From NCBI GenBank assembly GCA_936911875.1, contig CAKZGB010000013.1, forward strand, positions 32,577-96,576: 64,000 nucleotides of DNA, given 5' to 3'. How positions within the stretch are numbered: position 1 is the stretch's first letter; each line of letters starts with the position of its first letter. The position numbers and the translations under genes were made by a program. Source of the DNA: an uncultured Lysobacteraceae bacterium. Its GTDB lineage: Bacteria; Pseudomonadota; Gammaproteobacteria; Xanthomonadales; Xanthomonadaceae. This document shows positions 16,972 through 25,605 of this stretch, piece after piece. Below the pieces are notes generated by a model that saw only the letters and a program-made list of their open reading frames with translations, did no database searches and had not been told where the DNA came from.

Positions 16972-18311
16972 GTGACGGACTTTCTCCAGCTGCGAAGCCT
17001 GAAGACGCTTGAAATCCTGACCAGCGAGGACAGTTACGTCGTCAAGGCCGAAGGCGTCAATCAGTGGGTGACCTACCCGCTGTGCAAGACCGGACGCCTG
17101 CATGGTCACGGCTCACAGGAACAGTCGTTTCAGGACACACCGACGCACGGCAAACCCGTCGTGATCTTCATCCAGCGCCGTCGCTATCGCTGTACAAGCT
17201 GCACCAAGACCTTGTTTGAGCCTGTGCGGACCTTGATGGAAAACGCCAAGCCACGGCGCGTCTGGTGCGTTATATCCGCGACCAGTCCTTCTCCAAGACC
17301 TTTGCGGCCCTTGCCCGGCAAGTAGCCGTGGACGAAAAGACGGTCCGCCACGTCTTCGACGATTTCATCGAGGAGGTCGAGGCCAAGACCCAGTTCCGGA
17401 CGCCGCGGGTGCTGGGTATCGACGAGCTCAAGATCATCGGCCAGTACCGGGGCATGATCACCAACGTCGAGCGCAAGACCGTGTTCGATATCCGCCCCAG
17501 CCGGGCCAAAGCCGAGTTGATGCCCTATTTCCGCGACCTGCGGGACAAGGACTCGGTCGAGTGGGTGGCGATGGACATGTACCACGTTTATCGGCAGGTG
17601 GTGCGCGCCACGCTGCCACAGGCCCGGATCGTGGTCGATCGATTCCATATCCAGCGCATGGCGAACGACGCGCTGGAGAAGCTGCGCAAGCGCATTCGCA
17701 AGGATTTGTCCACCCGGCAGCGCCTCAAACTCAAGGACGAGCGGTTCCTGCTGCTCAAGCGGCAGCACGACCTGACAGGGAGAGATATGGACCGGATGCG
17801 GGAATGGTTCCAACAGTTCCCGCTCCTAAGCGAAGCCCACGCTCTCAAGGAAGGATTTCTGTCGATCTGGGATCAGAAGACCCGCCCAGCAGCAGAAGCC
17901 GCCTGCGCGAAGTGGCAGGCCAATATTCCGACCGAATTGGCGGCCACGTTCAAGGACCTGACCACCGCCGTGCACAACTGGCACGACGAAATCTTCGCCT
18001 ACTTCGAGCAGCCGATTACCAATGCCTATACTGAGTCAGTCAACCGAGTGGCCAAAGACATGAACCGCATGGGCAGGGGTTACAGCTTCGAGGTGCTTCG
18101 GGCGCGCATGCTCTACGACAAGAAGGCGCGCAAGGATGGCTCGGTTATCGAAACCGTGTTGGTCGATGACGACGACCCAATGACCACGGACTTCGTGTTC
18201 CAGCGGATGACCACGGCGGCAACGCGCAAGAAGAAGATCACGCGCGTGGTCGAGTACGGCCCCTATCTCCCGACGCTGGCGCGGCTACTCGAAGAGGGGT
18301 ATTTCGAATAG
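16972..18311 (+). pseudogene. tnpA: ISL3-family transposase with a -1 frameshift
   Basis: Two frames together encode one ISL3 transposase. The first (GTG 16972, with AAGG upstream) gives the N-terminal zinc-binding part, including YRCTSCTKTLFEPVRTL. The DDE part continues in the frame ending at 18311: ARLVRYIRDQSFSKTFAALA, then the catalytic aspartates in LGIDELKIIG and IVVDRFHIQRMAND and the Glu in NAYTESVNRVAKDMNRMG. The join lies near 17232-17240 and requires re-reading one base, as if one base were deleted. No classical slippery heptamer is obvious (GGAAAAC at 17238-17244 is the nearest candidate). It may be a real inactivation, a sequencing error or unusual frameshifting; all catalytic residues are intact. 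Confidence 0.82.
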
Positions 18312-18338
18312 TCCTCAGCCCATTGTGCAAGAGGCGGC

Positions 18339-18373
18339 GCTTCAGCCTGAATTTGTGATTCAGCCGATGAAGC
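18339..18373. terminator. Imperfect dyad between transposase and merA
   Basis: GCTTCAGCCTGAAT pairs imperfectly with ATTCAGCCGATGAAGC around TTGTG, between two convergent stop codons. It could end transcription from both sides; it lacks a long T run. Confidence 0.45.
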
Positions 18374-18393
18374 ATAGGTAAGAGGCCCAGCCA

Positions 18394-20088
18394 CTACCCC
18401 GCGCAACAGGACAGTTGCTTTACGTCCTTGGTGAAGGTTTGTGCCGCGAGTTTCAGCCCCTCGACCATCGTCAGGTAGGGGAATAACTGGTCGGCCAACT
18501 CTCGCACCGTCATGCGGTTGCGAATCGCCAGTACTGCGGTTTGGATCAGCTCGCCTGCTTCCGGGGCTACCGCTTGCACGCCGATCAGTCGTCCCGAACC
18601 GGCCTCCGAAACCAGCTTGATGAAACCGCGCGTGTCGAAGTTGACCAGCGCCCGGGGCACGTTGTCGAGCGTCAGCGTGCGGCTGTCGGTCTCGATACCG
18701 TCGTGGTGCGCTTCGGCTTCGCTGTAGCCCACGGTGGCGACCTGCGGGTCGGTGAACACCACCGCCGGCATCGCCGTCAGATCCAGCGTCGCGTTGCCAC
18801 CCGTCATGTTGATTGCAGCGCGGGTGCCGGCCGCCGCCGCGACGTAGACGAACTGCGGCTGGTCAGTGCAGTCGCCGGCGGCATAGATGTGCGGCACGGT
18901 AGTGCGCATCGCGTGGTCGATGGTGATGGCGCCTTGCGCATTGACCACCACACCGGCCGCGTCGAGGTTGAGCGTGCGGGTGTTTGGGGTGCGGCCGGTG
19001 GCGAACAACAGCCGGTCGGCATGCAGTTCGCCGCGTTCGGTGGTGAGCACGAATTCCCCATCCTCATAGGCGACCTGGCTGGCCTGGGTGTGGTCCAGCA
19101 CTTCGATGCCTTCGGCGCGGAACACGGCCGTGATGGCCTCGCCAATGGCGGGGTCTTCGCGAAAGAACAGTGTGCTGCGCGCCAGCATGGTCACCTTGCT
19201 GCCCAGCCGGGCAAAGGCCTGCGCGAGTTCGACGGCCACCACCGACGAGCCGATCACGGCCAGCCGATCGGGGATCGTGTCGCTGGCCAGCGCTTCGGTC
19301 GACGTCCAGAAGGGCGTGTCTTTCAAGCCCGGGATCGGTGGAATCGCCGGACTGGCCCCGGTGGCGATGAGGCAGCGGTCGAAACTCACCTCGCGCATCC
19401 CGTCGTCAGCGGTTGCCACGGTCAGCGTGTGCGCATCCTTGAATCCGGCATCGCCGCGCAGCACGGTGATGGTCGGGGTGCTCGTCAGGATGCCTTCGTA
19501 CTTGGCGTGGCGCAGTTCATCGACGCGCCCCTGCTGCTGAGCCAGCAAGCGCTTACGCAGAATCTTCGGCGAGGCGGCGGCAATGCCGTCATCGAACGGA
19601 CTCTCGCGACGCAGATGCGCAATGTGGGCAGCGCGGATCATGATCTTGGACGGCACACATCCGACGTTGACGCAGGTGCCGCCGAGAGTGCTGCGCTCGA
19701 TCAGCGTCACACGCGCCCCTTGCTCGACGGCCTTCAACGCCGCCGCCATCGCCGCGCCGCCGCTGCCGATCACGGCCACGTGCAGTGCAGCCTCATCGTC
19801 CTCGCGCTTTGGTTCGCCGCCCAGCCGCTCTTGTGCATTGTTCAGCAGGTCGCTGGGTTGCCCCGGCGCATCGGCAAGCCGCGCTCGGTAACCGAGTGCG
19901 GATACCGCCGCGACCAGCGAGGTCACGTCCGCGGCGGTACCTACGCTGGCCTCAATCTCGGCCCGGCGCTGTGGGTAGGACACTGAGGCCGAACGCACGC
20001 CGGGCACCTTTTCCAAGGTCTGCTTGACGTGCTCGGCGCACGACCCGCAGGTCATGCCATCGATGTGCAGCGTGATCGCCTCGGTCAT
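18394..20088 (-). CDS. merA: Mercuric reductase
   Basis: A 564-residue flavoprotein that reduces Hg(II) to volatile Hg(0) with NADPH. An N-terminal heavy-metal-associated domain (GMTCGSCAEH, residues 11-20) precedes the FAD motif VAVIGSGGAAMAAA, the redox-active pair GGTCVNVGCVPSK, the NADPH Rossmann motif LAVIGSSVVAVELAQ, the second FAD contact IYAAGDCTDQP, and the C-terminal vicinal Cys pair (LSCCAG) that hands mercury to the active site. All mercury-handling cysteines are present, so the enzyme should work. It is the last gene of merTPA, 10 bases after merP. Confidence 0.96.
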   Translation of the reverse strand: MTEAITLHIDGMTCGSCAEHVKQTLEKVPGVRSASVSYPQRRAEIEASVGTAADVTSLVAAVSALGYRARLADAPGQPSDLLNNAQERLGGEPKREDDEAALHVAVIGSGGAAMAAALKAVEQGARVTLIERSTLGGTCVNVGCVPSKIMIRAAHIAHLRRESPFDDGIAAASPKILRKRLLAQQQGRVDELRHAKYEGILTSTPTITVLRGDAGFKDAHTLTVATADDGMREVSFDRCLIATGASPAIPPIPGLKDTPFWTSTEALASDTIPDRLAVIGSSVVAVELAQAFARLGSKVTMLARSTLFFREDPAIGEAITAVFRAEGIEVLDHTQASQVAYEDGEFVLTTERGELHADRLLFATGRTPNTRTLNLDAAGVVVNAQGAITIDHAMRTTVPHIYAAGDCTDQPQFVYVAAAAGTRAAINMTGGNATLDLTAMPAVVFTDPQVATVGYSEAEAHHDGIETDSRTLTLDNVPRALVNFDTRGFIKLVSEAGSGRLIGVQAVAPEAGELIQTAVLAIRNRMTVRELADQLFPYLTMVEGLKLAAQTFTKDVKQLSCCAG

Positions 20089-20098
20089 GAGCGTGTGC

Positions 20099-20377
20099 TC
20101 ACTTCTTGACGGTAGACGGGTAGCCGGCGTTCTCGGTGGCTTTGGTCAACGCGGCCGGAGTGGTCTTGGCATCGTCGTAGGTTACCACCGCCTCCTTGGG
20201 CTCCCAGGTCACCTTGGCCTCGATGACGCCTTCGACCTTGGTCAGCGCCTTCTTGACCGTGATCGGACAGGTGGCGCAGGTCATGCTCGGCACCGACAGC
20301 GTGACGGTTTTGGTGGCGGCCCAGGCGGGAGCGCTGAGGGCAAGGGTCAGAGCGAGCAATGCGACGAGTTTCTTCAT
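20099..20377 (-). CDS. merP: Periplasmic mercury-binding protein
   Basis: A 92-residue periplasmic carrier that binds Hg(II) and passes it to MerT. A cleavable signal peptide (MKKLVALLALTLALSAPAWA) is followed by a single HMA domain with the metal site SMTCATCPITVKKAL, in which both Cys residues are present. The length and the closing AGYPSTVKK match canonical MerP. It lies between merT and merA with short gaps (12 and 10 bases). Confidence 0.95.
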   Translation of the reverse strand: MKKLVALLALTLALSAPAWAATKTVTLSVPSMTCATCPITVKKALTKVEGVIEAKVTWEPKEAVVTYDDAKTTPAALTKATENAGYPSTVKK

Positions 20378-20389
20378 GGCAATCTCCTT

Positions 20390-20740
20390 TCAGTATAACA
20401 GGGGCATGAGGTAGGGGAACACGAGCGCGATCAGCACCAGGGCGGTGACGATCCAGAAGATCACCTTGTAGGCCGTCCGCACCTGGGGCACGGCGCATGC
20501 GTCGTCCGGCGCGCAGGCGCGAGCCGGCCGGAAGATGCGACGCCACGCGAAGAACAGCGCCACGAGCGCCACGCCAATGAAGATCGGCCGGTACGGTTCC
20601 AGCGCGGTCAAGTTGCCGATCCAGGCGCCGGAGAAACCCAGCGTGATCAGCACCAGCGGACCGAGGCAGCAGGTCGAGGCGAGGATGGCGGCGAGGCCAC
20701 CGGCGGCCAGTGCACCGCGGCCGTTGCTGGGGTCTGCCAT
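20390..20740 (-). CDS. merT: Mercuric ion transporter
   Basis: A 116-residue inner-membrane protein that imports Hg(II) for reduction by MerA. The start at 20740 has an excellent GGAAGGAGA ribosome site. Three membrane helices are visible: GGLAAILASTCCLGPLVLITLGF with the vicinal CC pair that takes mercury from MerP, IFIGVALVALFFAW, and KVIFWIVTALVLIALVFPYLM. The second Cys pair lies in the cytosolic loop (ARACAPDDACAVP). It is the first gene of merTPA under the MerR promoter. Confidence 0.95.
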   Translation of the reverse strand: MADPSNGRGALAAGGLAAILASTCCLGPLVLITLGFSGAWIGNLTALEPYRPIFIGVALVALFFAWRRIFRPARACAPDDACAVPQVRTAYKVIFWIVTALVLIALVFPYLMPLLY

Positions 20741-20778
20741 GTGAGGGATCTCCTTCCGAGACGTTGCGTGATGCGCTA

Positions 20779-20809
20779 AGGTTACTTCCGTAGTCAAGTA
20801 CGGAGTCAA
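20779..20809 (-). promoter_or_regulatory. MerR-controlled merT promoter/operator
   Basis: On the minus strand TTGACT (20809-20804) and TAACCT (20784-20779) are separated by 19 bases, the over-long spacer that MerR untwists. Within the spacer lies the dyad TCCGTA-N6-TACGGA (20787-20804), which closely matches the canonical mer operator. merR diverges from it. Confidence 0.92.
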
Positions 20810-20814
20810 GCGCG

Positions 20815-21222
20815 ATGGTGAACGATCCGCAAACACTGACCATCGGGGCTTTCGCCAAGGCCGCTGGGGTCAACGTGGAGACCATCCGGTTCTATCAGCG
20901 CAAGGGGTTATTGCCAGAACCAGGTCGGCCCGTCGGCAGTATTCGCCGCTACGGATCGGCGGACATGGCGCGGGTGCGTTTCGTGAAATCCGCCCAGCGG
21001 CTGGGGTTCAAGCTGGACGAAGTCGGCCAACTCCTACAGCTAGGGGACGGCACTCACTGCAGCGAAGCCGCCGAGCTGGCTGCGCTCAAGCTCACCGACG
21101 TGCGCACCAAGATGGCGGACCTGACGCGAATCGAAGCGGTGCTGTCACGGTTGGTCAACGAGTGCCATGCGCAGCGAGGCACTGTGTCGTGCCCGCTGAT
21201 CGATTCTCTGCACGGGAGCTAG
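20815..21222 (+). CDS. merR: Mercury-responsive transcription regulator
   Basis: A 135-residue MerR regulator. The N-terminal helix-turn-helix (LTIGAFAKAAGVNVETIRFYQRKGLLPEP) is followed by the RRYGSADMARVRFVKSAQRLGF wing and the dimer helix. The three cysteines forming the trigonal Hg(II) site are all present (THCSEAAEL, NECHAQR, VSCPLID). It is divergent from merTPA and starts 6 bases from the -35 element, so it represses and activates the shared region. It is the gene closest to the right end of the mobile element. Confidence 0.95.
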   Translation: MVNDPQTLTIGAFAKAAGVNVETIRFYQRKGLLPEPGRPVGSIRRYGSADMARVRFVKSAQRLGFKLDEVGQLLQLGDGTHCSEAAELAALKLTDVRTKMADLTRIEAVLSRLVNECHAQRGTVSCPLIDSLHGS

Positions 21223-21425
21223 GCGCGTGGCTTAACCCGGTTTTCCGTTCCACTGCGCCTCAAACCCCAGTTCGAGCCGGGGGCAAGGTGACCTGCCACT
21301 GATTGTTTCCTTGCACCGACATGCGCCAGACAAAGCCCACACTGAAGGCTAAAAGCGCGTAAGCCTTGCGATACCAGAAACCTACCGAACGAGAGCTGTC
21401 AGACAAGAAGGGCTAGTGCGGTCTT
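21223..21425. other. Non-coding right-hand part of the ISL3-mer element
   Basis: The 200 bases between the merR stop and the right inverted repeat hold no convincing gene or hairpin. Small frames here lack ribosome sites and recognisable sequence. Confidence 0.5.
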
Positions 21426-21448
21426 CCCACACTAAAATCCGGATACCC
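21426..21448 (-). repeat. Right terminal inverted repeat of the ISL3-mer element
   Basis: Reads GGGTATCCGGATTTT...GTGTGGG on the minus strand. It differs from the left end at four positions and is flanked outside by the second TTAATTTT copy (21449-21456). Confidence 0.88.
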
Positions 21449-21624
21449 TTAATTTTTTGTAAAGGCAGACCCGGCCCGCAGCACCGCACAGCCCCACGCA
21501 TCGGCCCGTCATGGACACTGGCTGGCGGAACGGGTTACGCTGGCGATGAGCGCGGTAGCTCGAACGAAAATCCGCTAACTGAGAACGCCGCACCCCCTTC
21601 GACCCCTTCAAAATTGAGATGCCC

Positions 21625-22101
21625 ATGCGCGAGTTGATCCTGTTGCGTCACGCCCACGCCCTACCAGCCGACAACGGTCAGGCCGATATTGACCGCGCAC
21701 TCTCGCAAGATGGCATTGCCGAGGCCCAGGCCGCCGGCAAGTGGCTGGTCGAACACCAACTGATGCCCGACCTGGTGCTGTGTTCGCCGTCGCGCCGCAC
21801 CCGCGAGACCCTGGCGCAAGTGCTGGACAAGACCGGCTACTGCGAACAGCGCATCGAAAACGAAATTTACGAAGCGTCCCCGGGCACTCTGATGTCCCTG
21901 CTCGATAAACACCGCGATATTGGCCGCGTGATGCTGGTCGGCCACAACCCCGGCCTGGAGCAGACTGTGGCGCTGATCAGCAGCGGCCAATCCGGTGACT
22001 ACCGCGGCATGCCGCCGTCAGGCATTGCCGTGCTCCACCTGCCGGCCGACGCCGAGCTCGAGCCCGGCATCGCGACCTTGCACAACTTCTGGTGGCCGTA
22101 A
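21625..22101 (+). CDS. sixA: Phosphohistidine phosphatase SixA
   Basis: A 158-residue histidine phosphatase-superfamily protein. The RHG-type catalytic motif is at the N-terminus (ELILLRHAHA), a conserved Arg lies in CSPSRRTRET, and the second catalytic His in RVMLVGHNPGLEQ. SixA removes phosphate from phosphohistidine in phosphorelay or PTS proteins. The ATG at 21625 is preferred: a GAG ribosome site lies 6 bases upstream of it, whereas the in-frame ATG at 21619 directly abuts that GAG. The 176 bases between the mobile element and the gene contain only the displaced end of the repeat target. Confidence 0.87.
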   Translation: MRELILLRHAHALPADNGQADIDRALSQDGIAEAQAAGKWLVEHQLMPDLVLCSPSRRTRETLAQVLDKTGYCEQRIENEIYEASPGTLMSLLDKHRDIGRVMLVGHNPGLEQTVALISSGQSGDYRGMPPSGIAVLHLPADAELEPGIATLHNFWWP

Positions 22102-22136
22102 CAAGGCAACTTGAATAGGATGAGTCTTACAGCGAT

Positions 22137-22775
22137 ATGAACTTGCGGCCTACGGCTTCAATCTGGATCTTGTGCGGGGCGACCATCGCTAACAGCGTCC
22201 TGATCCCGAGCGCCAAGGCCGATGAGACCGCCGTACTCGACCTGACCCGTTCCAGTTTCAATTTTCTAGCGCTCAAACGCCTGGGCCCGCCGATCCAGGG
22301 CGAGTTCCGCGTCGCCACCGGTCACCTGGACACCCGTGCCGAAGGCCAACGCCAAGTGGTGATCGTGCTGCAGGCCGATTCCGTAAGTGTCGGAGGCAGT
22401 GCCATGCAAACCCGCGTCGCCAGGAGTGATCTGCTGTTTGCGACCCAACGCTACCCGCAGATCGAGTTCCGCTCCGACTGGCACACCCAGCAGATGCTGC
22501 GCGCCGGTGGCGTTTTCGGCGGGACGGTGACGTTGCGCGGGGTCACGCTACGCGAACAGTTCACGGTCTCGCCCTCGACTTGCTCACAGCCCGGCGAACG
22601 CTGCGCGATCGAGGCCCAAGGTCGCATCAATCGTGAACGCTACGGCATGAAGGGCCTCGGGGCGATCCTGCGCCCTGACGTAGAATTGCAGTTCAAAGTA
22701 CGGTTTGTGCCTAGCGGCACGGCGTCCGCCACCGCATCCAATGCCACGAGCAAAAAGAACCGTGCCGGCAACTAA
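22137..22775 (+). CDS. YceI-family periplasmic protein
   Basis: A 212-residue protein with a signal peptide (cleavage probably after IPSAKA) and a YceI lipocalin-like barrel, a family that binds isoprenoid lipids in the periplasm. The pattern FNFLALKR-GPPIQGEF, LDTRAEGQ, VARSDLLFATQRYPQIEFRS, VTLRGVTLREQF and the closing INRERYGMKG is characteristic. The C-terminus is Ser/Thr/Ala-rich. The 3' end overlaps the start of the phospholipase D-type gene by 35 bases if that gene begins at 22741. Confidence 0.85.
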   Translation: MNLRPTASIWILCGATIANSVLIPSAKADETAVLDLTRSSFNFLALKRLGPPIQGEFRVATGHLDTRAEGQRQVVIVLQADSVSVGGSAMQTRVARSDLLFATQRYPQIEFRSDWHTQQMLRAGGVFGGTVTLRGVTLREQFTVSPSTCSQPGERCAIEAQGRINRERYGMKGLGAILRPDVELQFKVRFVPSGTASATASNATSKKNRAGN

Positions 22776-24711
22776 CCTCATAAAACGAAGTGCGACGTTG
22801 CTGGCGGCAGCCGTCCTGTTAACCGGCTGTGCCGGGCTCAGCATCCGCGAAAAGCAGCAAGTCCAGGTCCTGACCACCCAGGCCCGCGACACCGCGCTGA
22901 CCTGCGATGCGAACGACCCGAGGCGATGTGCCATCCCGTCGCCGCTGCACGAACTCGCCGGTGAGGCCTTCGCCCAGTCGGGAGCGGACAGCAAGAACAA
23001 CCCCGCCAGTGACAGCGCCCGCCACTACGCACTGATTCTCGACAGCGGCAACGACGCACTGGTCTCGCGACTCAACCTGATCCGCAGTGCCACCACTTCG
23101 ATTGAGCTGCAGACCTATATCTATGACGAAGACGATGCCGGCCGCCTGATTCTGGACGAGCTGATCAAGGCAGCCCAGCGCGGCGTCAAAGTGCGGATCC
23201 TGATGGACCAGCTGTCTGCACTGAAAAAGGTGGATACGCTGGCGGCTGTAGCCGGACTGCACAGCAACCTGCAAGTGCGCATCTTCAACCCGGTGCTCAA
23301 CCGCGCACGCATGAGTTACCCCCTGTACGCGGCGGCGGCGGCGTGCTGCTGGCGCAAGCTCAACCATCGCATGCACAACAAGTTGCTGCTGGTGGATGGC
23401 GCCGTCGGTATCACGGGCGGCCGCAACTATCAGGACGACTACTACGACTGGGACAGCAGCTACAACTTCCGCGATCGCGATGTGCTGATTACCGGGCCCG
23501 TCACCCGCTCCATGCGTGCGGATTTTGAACGCTACTGGTTCAACCCGCTAAGTGTGCAGCCCCAGATGCTCAAGGATGTCGGCCGCCACATCCTGAAACA
23601 GGGCGTTCCGCCACTGGAGCCGCACCCGTATGAGAGCAACGAACGGGTTCAGCAGGTGGTGCGAGCCGCCGAGAATACGCAATACGTGCAGGATACGCTG
23701 GCCGGTCGCGCACTGGCGGTGGCCGGTGTGCAGTACGTCGCCGACTCGCCGTACAAGGCCGATGTCGAAAGCATCAAGCCCGCCGATGATCCTTCGGTGA
23801 CCAGTGCCAGCTATGCCCTGCGCGACGTGCTGCGTTCAGCGCAGACCGATGTCCTGCTGCAAACCCCTTATTTAGTGATGTCGAAGGCCGCCCAGGCCGA
23901 GTTCCTGGCACTGCAGGGACGCGAACAGCCGCCGGCGATCCGTGTCAGCACGAATTCGCTCGCGGCGACTGATGCCTTTATCGCCTATGGCCTGTCGTAC
24001 AAGTACAAGCGCCGCTACATGCGCCGCCTTGGCTTTGAGATCTATGAGTACAAACCGTTCCCGGAACAGGTGCCGGGTGTGGCGCGCGCCCCCGAATCCA
24101 CCGAGGAACAGGCGCAGGACGTTGGTCTGCTGGTCGCTGCCACGCCGCGCAATCGCGGCCTGAGCCCTATCATGAAGGACTCGGCCGCCCGCCGATTCTG
24201 GATCCCGGGTTCGAACCGGCCGGTGCGACTGTTGCATCCCGGCGCGCGTTACGGCATGCATGCCAAGTCCATGGTGGTGGATCGCAAGACTGCGGTCATC
24301 GGCACGCACAACTTTGATCCGCGCGGCCAGACGTATAACACCGAGGCGGTGCTGATCATTCGCGACAATGCCTTCGCCGAAGCCTTGGCCACCAGCATTG
24401 AGCGCGACATGGCCCCTGCCAACTCGTGGGTCAACGCCCCGCGTAAAGTGGCGGTGCTCGGTGGCGTGAACTACACACTGGGTAAGCTCTCCAATGAGTT
24501 GCCGCTGTTCGATTTCTGGCCGGTGAGCTACGCCACCAGTTTTGAGTTCGAGCCGTCGGAGCAGTGTCCGACCCCGCTGCGCATCCGCGATCCCAAGTTC
24601 CGCGACTGTTACCGCTCGGTGGGTGACTTCCCGGAAGCACGCGTCGGCATTAAGACGCTGCTGGTGCGATTCTTTGCGGCCTTCGGTTCCGGACTCGCCC
24701 CGATCATGTGA
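22741..24711 (+). CDS. Phospholipase D-family lipoprotein (cardiolipin synthase C-like)
   Basis: A 656-residue protein with a lipobox (AAAVLLTGC) and two HKD phosphodiesterase motifs: HRMHNKLLLVDGAVGITGGRN and YGMHAKSMVVDRKTAVIGTHN, both followed by D residues as in ClsC. It is likely to synthesise cardiolipin or remodel phospholipids at the envelope. The spacing between HKD motifs and the terminal region (PALFDFWPVSYATSFEFEP-like block) resembles the ClsC/YmdC family. A GTG start at 22762 with AAAGAA upstream is an alternative to the ATG used here; the signal peptide works from either. It is probably co-transcribed with yceI. Confidence 0.85.
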   Translation: MPRAKRTVPATNLIKRSATLLAAAVLLTGCAGLSIREKQQVQVLTTQARDTALTCDANDPRRCAIPSPLHELAGEAFAQSGADSKNNPASDSARHYALILDSGNDALVSRLNLIRSATTSIELQTYIYDEDDAGRLILDELIKAAQRGVKVRILMDQLSALKKVDTLAAVAGLHSNLQVRIFNPVLNRARMSYPLYAAAAACCWRKLNHRMHNKLLLVDGAVGITGGRNYQDDYYDWDSSYNFRDRDVLITGPVTRSMRADFERYWFNPLSVQPQMLKDVGRHILKQGVPPLEPHPYESNERVQQVVRAAENTQYVQDTLAGRALAVAGVQYVADSPYKADVESIKPADDPSVTSASYALRDVLRSAQTDVLLQTPYLVMSKAAQAEFLALQGREQPPAIRVSTNSLAATDAFIAYGLSYKYKRRYMRRLGFEIYEYKPFPEQVPGVARAPESTEEQAQDVGLLVAATPRNRGLSPIMKDSAARRFWIPGSNRPVRLLHPGARYGMHAKSMVVDRKTAVIGTHNFDPRGQTYNTEAVLIIRDNAFAEALATSIERDMAPANSWVNAPRKVAVLGGVNYTLGKLSNELPLFDFWPVSYATSFEFEPSEQCPTPLRIRDPKFRDCYRSVGDFPEARVGIKTLLVRFFAAFGSGLAPIM

Positions 24712-24780
24712 TCGGGCGTAGCTGTCGCCTCCCTGACTGCTACCCGTTCGTGCGTTCACTGAACCCCTGCGTGCTTCATA

Positions 24781-25560
24781 ATGGGCGCAATGACAAGCCT
24801 TCTTCGCGCCTTACGCTACCTGATCCGCGTGCCGATGTTGCTGGTGCATCTGGTCGTGATGCTGCCGATCACGCTAGTGCTCATGGGCCCCGGACTCGGC
24901 GCACTCACGTTCGGCGGCGAGCGCCTGGAGTTAAAAGTAGCGCGCTGGTGGTCGGCGGGCCTTCTCAAAGTCTTTGGACTGGAGACGCAGCGCTTTGGTG
25001 AACCGCTCAAAGGCGGCACCTTGTTTGTGGCCAATCACGTCAGCTGGATCGACATCGTGACGCTGCATTCGCAACGCATGATGGGCATGGTCGCCAAGCG
25101 GGAGATCGCCAGCTGGCCGTTGGTCGGTTACATGGCCAAGCGTGCGCAGACCATTTTTCACCAGCGCGGCAGCACCGAATCTTTAGGCGGCGTGGCGGCA
25201 GAGATGCACAAACGTCTGGTCAGCGGCCGTGATGTCGGTGTATTCCCCGAAGGCGGCACCCGCGACGGACGCGAACTGGGCCCATTCCACGCCCGCATCT
25301 TTCTGGCAGCGGTCGAGTCGGGACGGCCGGTGCAACCCGTCGCCCTGCGTTACGGCATCAACGGTTCGGCCCAGACCACGGTGGCCTTTGCGCCTAAAGA
25401 GAGTTTTGTGGCCAACTTCCTGCGCTTGCTGGGCGAGCCGGGTGGCGTGGCCGAGGTGCATTTTCTGGAACCCATCCAAATCGACCCGGGCCAACCGCGT
25501 CGTGAGATTGCCAATCTGGCCCGCGAGCGCATCGCGGCAGCGATGTCCGCTAGAATTTAA
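24781..25560 (+). CDS. plsC: 1-acyl-sn-glycerol-3-phosphate acyltransferase-like protein (PlsC)
   Basis: A 259-residue membrane-associated acyltransferase for phospholipid or related lipid synthesis. Two N-terminal hydrophobic helices (VPMLLVHLVVMLPITLVLM) precede the catalytic NHVSWID motif (the NHxxxxD box), a second block ending in FPEGGTRDG, and the VQPVALRYG segment. An ATG three codons downstream (24790) is an alternative start. It could also be an ornithine-lipid OlsA-type enzyme, as the families cannot be separated by eye. The TPR gene follows after 45 bases. Confidence 0.85.
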   Translation: MGAMTSLLRALRYLIRVPMLLVHLVVMLPITLVLMGPGLGALTFGGERLELKVARWWSAGLLKVFGLETQRFGEPLKGGTLFVANHVSWIDIVTLHSQRMMGMVAKREIASWPLVGYMAKRAQTIFHQRGSTESLGGVAAEMHKRLVSGRDVGVFPEGGTRDGRELGPFHARIFLAAVESGRPVQPVALRYGINGSAQTTVAFAPKESFVANFLRLLGEPGGVAEVHFLEPIQIDPGQPRREIANLARERIAAAMSARI

Positions 25561-25605
25561 GGTTCCCCGGCCGATTGGGCCGTGCCAACAAATTCCGAGT
25601 ACGAC

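Larger units (their letters stand above)
16829..21448. mobile_element. ISL3-family element carrying a complete mercury-resistance operon (4620 bp)
   Basis: The element is bounded by imperfect 23-bp terminal inverted repeats (16829-16851 and 21426-21448), both beginning GGG(C/T)ATCCGGA and ending GTGTGGG, with 19 of 23 bases shared. TTAATTTT lies immediately outside both ends (16821-16828 and 21449-21456), a perfect 8-bp target duplication of the size ISL3 transposases make. Inside are an ISL3 transposase gene (+), then merA, merP and merT (-) and merR (+). ISL3 elements with passenger genes are known (ISPpu12 carries metal genes, and its ends are similar as I recall them). The intact duplication suggests a fairly recent insertion. 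Confidence 0.9.

Noticed and set aside
17238..17244. GGAAAAC as a programmed -1 slippery site in the transposase
   Set aside because: It does not allow good re-pairing in the P site and has no obvious following hairpin, so it is kept only as a possibility.
18541..19986. 481-residue frame opposite merA
   Set aside because: merA has every catalytic motif; this frame has none.
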